The notes below the pieces were generated by a model. That model saw nothing but the letters and a program-made list of their open reading frames with translations, was not told the DNA's origin and made no database searches. Below, in pieces: positions 61,207 through 64,000 of a stretch of 64,000 nucleotides of DNA. The DNA lies in the NCBI GenBank assembly GCA_050246475.1, contig JBFWVZ010000001.1, forward strand, positions 620,001 to 684,000. The letters run 5' to 3'. This DNA is from CADEEL01 sp050246475 (lineage in GTDB: Bacteria; Pseudomonadota; Alphaproteobacteria; Caulobacterales; Aquidulcibacteraceae). Made by a program: the position numbers and the translations under genes. Every line of letters starts with the position of its first letter. Position 1 is the stretch's first letter.

Positions 61207-61674
61207 TTACGCCGCGTCGCTGTGAGCGGGGGCCGCGAAGATGGCCAAAAGCTCATCATGGCCGCGCGCGGCGCGCAGGCGCTCACGCACGTCATGGCGG
61301 CGCAGTGCGCGCGAGGCGCGGGCGAGCGCCTTCAGGTGATCGCCGCCGCAGCCGTCCGGCGCCAGGAGTATGAGGACGAGATCGGCGGGGCGCTGATCGA
61401 GCGCGTCGAAATCGATCGCGGGATCGAGGCGGGCAAAGGCGGCGACGACGCGCTTCAGGCCCGGCACGCGGGCGTGCGGGATCGCAACGCCTTCGCCGAC
61501 GCCGGTGCCTGCCAGGCGCTCGCGCATCAGCACGGCGTCATAGGCCGCCCGCGGATCGACGCCGGCGGCCGCGGCCAAGGCCTCGGACAGAAGCTGCAAC
61601 GCCTGACGCTTGCTCGACGCCGCCAGGCGCGGAAGCACGGCCTCCGGCAGCACCAAATCTCTCAAATCACCCAT
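61207..61674 (-). CDS. ptsN: PTS IIA-like nitrogen regulatory protein PtsN
   Basis: PtsN is the last phospho-acceptor of the nitrogen-type phosphotransferase chain and regulates partners by binding. The 155-residue protein has the active histidine in GVGEGVAIPHARVPGLKRVV and a GGDHLKALARASRALRRHDV helix. ATG 61674 is preferred to the GTG three bases further out. It lies downstream of hpf in the conserved hpf-ptsN order and upstream of the cyclase gene. Confidence 0.92.
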   Translation of the reverse strand: MGDLRDLVLPEAVLPRLAASSKRQALQLLSEALAAAAGVDPRAAYDAVLMRERLAGTGVGEGVAIPHARVPGLKRVVAAFARLDPAIDFDALDQRPADLVLILLAPDGCGGDHLKALARASRALRRHDVRERLRAARGHDELLAIFAAPAHSDAA

Positions 61675-61758
61675 CACTCAACCTGTCGCCGCCATGGGCT
61701 TTCCGGCCTTCGGCCCCGCCCTTGCAAACCCCGTGCGCCCCAACGCGGTCCCGGAAGG

Positions 61759-62376
61759 CTAGTTCACGCGGGCCGGATCGACCCAGCCGACGTTTCCGTC
61801 CGGGCGGCGGTAAACCATGTTCAATCCGCCGTTTGCCGCGTTCCTGAACAGGAGCGCCGGCGCTTCGGCCAGATCGAGCTGCATCACCGCCGTGGATACG
61901 GTCATCGTGCGGACCGAGACGGTGGTCTCGGCGATGACCAGGGGGCCGCCCTCTTCGTGCACCGCGGCCTCCGCGCCTTGCCCGGCCCCGTTCAGGCCCG
62001 GCTCGGCGTCGTTTTCCTCTTCAAGCGGGGCGAGCACATACGCGGATGCGCTCTCGGCGGGAAGAGGCGATTTGGTGTCTGCGTGATGATTTCGCAGCCG
62101 GCGCTTATAGCGGCGGACGCGCTTCTCCAATTTGGCGAGGCAATCGGAGAAAGCGGCGTGGGCGTCCGCCCCATGGCCTTGAGATTGAAGGGAAATTCCT
62201 GAAGCCAGGTTCAGGTGGCAATCGACCTCGACGCCCACCCCGTTTTTTCCCACCGTCACGTGCGCGTCGGTCGCGCGGTTGAAGAAGCGGGAGATGTGGC
62301 CGTCGAGTTCTTCCTGAATGCGAGACCGCAGGGCCTCGCCCACATCCATCTGCCGACCGGCCACTTGCACGCGCAT
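61759..62376 (-). CDS. hpf: Long-form ribosome hibernation promoting factor HPF
   Basis: HPF binds resting ribosomes and pairs them into inactive 100S dimers in stationary phase. The 205-residue protein has the S30AE N-domain (residues 1-100: RVQVAGRQMDVGEALRSRIQ, HVTVGKNGVGVEVDCHLNLA, AFSDCLAKLEKRVRRYKRRL) and the C-terminal dimer domain (about 140-205: TVSTAVMQLDLAEAPALLFR, NGGLNMVYRRPDGNVGWVDP). ATG 62376 is preceded by AAGGAGG. In related genomes rpoN comes before it; here it does not. Confidence 0.94.
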   Translation of the reverse strand: MRVQVAGRQMDVGEALRSRIQEELDGHISRFFNRATDAHVTVGKNGVGVEVDCHLNLASGISLQSQGHGADAHAAFSDCLAKLEKRVRRYKRRLRNHHADTKSPLPAESASAYVLAPLEEENDAEPGLNGAGQGAEAAVHEEGGPLVIAETTVSVRTMTVSTAVMQLDLAEAPALLFRNAANGGLNMVYRRPDGNVGWVDPARVN

Positions 62377-62578
62377 GAGCGCCTCCTTTCCACGTCCGGA
62401 GGGCCCTTGCGGGCCCGCTTCGGACCGCATGAGACTCTTCTACCTTGGACCCCTCCCGGCCCACGTCAATGGCGTGCGAAGGAAACGCGACGAAGCAGGC
62501 GCATCTCGCCTCACACGCGGGCGCTGACGGGGCGGTTTTTCTCGGCTAGGCACTCTGGGCTTAGCCATCGGGGGCGGA

Positions 62579-63223
62579 ATGGCCGACGTCTTCATCTCCT
62601 ATTGCCGGCGCAATCTGGAGCGCGTGACGGAGATCGTGCGCGGTTTCGAAGCCGGCGGCATCGGGCTCTGGTGGGATCCGCGGCTGATGCCGGGCGAGCC
62701 TTTCGCGGCGCGGATCGAGCAGGAGATCGATCAAGCGAAGTGTGTGGTCGTGGCGTGGTCGAACGAAGCGAAGAACTCAATCTGGGTGCGCGCGGAAGCC
62801 ACCGAGGCGCTCGATTCCGGCAAGCTCATGCAGGTGCGGATCGACGGCGTGCAGCCGCCGCTGCCGTTCAACGCCGCACCCGTGCTCGACATGGCGCATT
62901 GGCGCGGGGACCGCACGGCGCCGCCCTGGCCGCAGCTTGAAGAGAACGTGCGCGGCTTGACGGATGGGCAGATCGCGCCGCTTTCGCTCAGCGAATGGCG
63001 GGGGCCGGCGCTGCAAGGGTTCGAGAGCGTCGCGGCGGTCGGGACAGTTTCGATCCTCCTCACCTTCGTCGTGTCGTTCGCGATGATCCTGGCGGTCGAG
63101 GGGATCATCAATCCGCAGCTCTTCTATTTCATCGCGCTCGGCTGCTTCGGCGCGGCGTGCATCGCCGCCGGCATCGTCATCGCGCGGCTCGTTCAAACGC
63201 TTTCGGCCTCGAGGAAATCATGA
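62579..63223 (+). CDS. TIR domain membrane protein
   Basis: A 214-residue protein. Residues 1-110 are a TIR domain (ADVFISYCRRNLERVTEIVR, VVVAWSNEAKNSIWVRAEAT) with the NADase-type glutamate E73 four after W69. Residues about 148-170 (VAAVGTVSILLTFVVSFAMI) and 180-205 (LFYFIALGCFGAACIAAGIV) are two membrane segments, placing the TIR domain in the cytoplasm. It overlaps the next gene by ATGA. It diverges from hpf. A signalling or defence role is inferred from the TIR domain only. Confidence 0.82.
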   Translation: MADVFISYCRRNLERVTEIVRGFEAGGIGLWWDPRLMPGEPFAARIEQEIDQAKCVVVAWSNEAKNSIWVRAEATEALDSGKLMQVRIDGVQPPLPFNAAPVLDMAHWRGDRTAPPWPQLEENVRGLTDGQIAPLSLSEWRGPALQGFESVAAVGTVSILLTFVVSFAMILAVEGIINPQLFYFIALGCFGAACIAAGIVIARLVQTLSASRKS

Positions 63224-63633
63224 GCCAGGCTCCGCAATCCAATGTGCATGCGCGCCGCTTCGTTTCGAGCGCATGGACGCTCGTCATCGCGCAGGTCGTG
63301 TTCGCGCTCATTGCTGTCGGCGTGACGGGGTGGGCGGCGTTCCGGGTGGCGGGGGAGTTGTCGGGCGGACGCCCGGCCGAACCGGCGCTCGAAAGCCCGG
63401 CGGAGGGCGCCGAGGCGCCGGGCGAAGCGCGCGAGAACGCGCCGGGGCAGACAAATCCCGACGCCGACAAGCCGGAGGACACGCCGCAGCAGCAGCCCGG
63501 CGCGCCGCGCGATATGTTCGCGCCGCCGCAGCAGCAGCGCCCGCAGGCGCCCCCAGCCGAGCCGGACAAACCGGAAAGCGGCGCGCCGATCAATCAAGGA
63601 TACGGGCCGGATCAACGGCTCTACACGCCCTAG
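63220..63633 (+). CDS. Proline/glutamine-rich single-pass membrane protein paired with TIR gene
   Basis: A 137-residue protein. One membrane segment (about 17-42, SAWTLVIAQVVFALIAVGVT) is followed by a low-complexity tail rich in Pro, Ala, Glu and Gln (APRDMFAPPQQQRPQAPPAE). No domain is recognised. The overlap with the TIR gene indicates they are made together, perhaps as a membrane complex. Confidence 0.68.
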   Translation: MSQAPQSNVHARRFVSSAWTLVIAQVVFALIAVGVTGWAAFRVAGELSGGRPAEPALESPAEGAEAPGEARENAPGQTNPDADKPEDTPQQQPGAPRDMFAPPQQQRPQAPPAEPDKPESGAPINQGYGPDQRLYTP

Positions 63634-63652
63634 CGGCGTTGCTGGGCTTCAC

Positions 63653-63666
63653 GGGCCTTCGGGCCC
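63653..63666 (+). terminator. UUCG tetraloop hairpin before asd
   Basis: GGGCC-TTCG-GGCCC is a stable five-base-pair stem with a UUCG loop, 20 bases after the previous stop codon. No T-run follows, so it may end the TIR transcript only partly. Confidence 0.4.
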
Positions 63667-63717
63667 ATATCAATGGGATCGGCGGCGCGCCTCTCGCACC
63701 GCGTTCCGGAGACAGAC

Positions 63718-64000
63718 ATGGGACTGCGCATCGCCGTCGTCGGCGCCACAGGCAATGTGGGCCGCGAAATCCTCACCATCCTCGATGAGCGGCTCTTTCC
63801 CGCGGACGAGGTGATCGCACTTGCGTCGCGACGCTCCGTGGGCGTCGAGGTGAGCTACGGCGACCGGACGCTCAAGTGCAAAGATCTGGAGAGCTTCAAT
63901 TTCGCGAGCATCGATCTCGTGCTGATGAGCGCGGGGGGCGCGGTCTCGAAGGAATGGTCCCCGAAGATCGGCGCGCAGGGGCCGGTGGTCATCGACAATT
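63718..64000 (+). CDS. asd: Aspartate-semialdehyde dehydrogenase Asd (3' end outside window)
   Basis: Asd makes aspartate semialdehyde, the branch point to lysine, diaminopimelate, threonine and methionine. The visible 94 residues start GLRIAVVGATGNVGREILTI (NADP loop GATGNVG) and continue with ASRRSVGVEVSYGD and DLVLMSAGGAVSKEW, the family's early motifs. The frame is open to the last base of the window. ATG 63718 follows CGGAGA. Confidence 0.92.
   Translation, partial: MGLRIAVVGATGNVGREILTILDERLFPADEVIALASRRSVGVEVSYGDRTLKCKDLESFNFASIDLVLMSAGGAVSKEWSPKIGAQGPVVIDN

Noticed and set aside
1..64000. CRISPR arrays, insertion sequences, rRNA operon
   Set aside because: No regular direct repeats with spacers, no transposase motifs and no rRNA sequence were seen in the window.

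Overview
The window looks like a chromosomal segment of a free-living, flagellated, GC-rich alphaproteobacterium. The gene content and style (divergent flagellar hook operons with a sigma-54-type promoter, an alphaproteobacterial S-adenosylhomocysteine riboswitch before ahcY, long-form HPF next to ptsN, LigD/Ku repair, a BY-kinase polysaccharide locus) fit Caulobacterales/Hyphomonadaceae-like bacteria, but the exact genus cannot be read from the sequence. Genes are tightly packed, ATGA stop/start overlaps are common, and no insertion sequence, prophage or CRISPR array was seen.

Layout. 1-6.8 kb: flagellar hook and hook-junction genes, with fliK-flgD-flgE on the minus strand diverging from flgK-flgL on the plus strand. 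6.8-15.8 kb: mnmA, an alpha/beta hydrolase, a MarR regulator diverging from a PaaI-like thioesterase plus thiolase, DUF2332 and DUF3754 proteins, an exported caspase-fold (C13-like) protein, an exported methyltransferase and an Lrp-type regulator. 15.9-25.4 kb: a methyltransferase, a TIR-membrane-amidotransferase-fold fusion, a hydroxylase/NTF2-like/kinase operon, nitronate monooxygenase, nitroreductase, an MHS-type MFS transporter and a small NTF2-like protein. A tRNA with a CAT anticodon sits at 25.5 kb. 25.7-30.1 kb: ligD, ku and a BRCT/MerR-like/TPR gene in one apparent operon. 30.1-45.9 kb: an exopolysaccharide locus with glycosyltransferases, pyruvyl transferase, two O-antigen-ligase/polymerase-like proteins, a Wza-like exporter, a Wzc-like tyrosine kinase and an initiating sugar transferase. 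46-52.3 kb: metK and ahcY (the methyl cycle), an ArsR-SRPBCC-YciI-GST operon, a second SRPBCC gene with a perfect operator palindrome, and a cupin. 52.4-57.9 kb: glutathione-dependent formaldehyde dehydrogenase, an LLM flavin oxidoreductase and an operon of serine hydrolase, zinc dehydrogenase and GNAT. 57.9-64 kb: a Crp/Fnr regulator, a lipoprotein, an adenylate-cyclase/TolB/TPR protein, ptsN, hpf, a second TIR membrane protein with an overlapping proline-rich membrane partner, and the start of asd.

How parts work together. The polysaccharide genes contain every step of a Wzx/Wzy-type pathway except an obvious flippase. LigD and Ku make a minimal non-homologous end-joining system, and the gene 3 bases downstream adds a BRCT-containing candidate partner. 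MetK makes S-adenosylmethionine and AhcY clears the by-product S-adenosylhomocysteine, with ahcY sensing that by-product through its RNA leader. The most novel-looking items are the BRCT/MerR/TPR protein tied to Ku-LigD, the TIR/TM/GATase-fold fusion at 16.8 kb, and the TIR/membrane pair at 62.6 kb. All functions are assigned by reading motifs; no database search was run.
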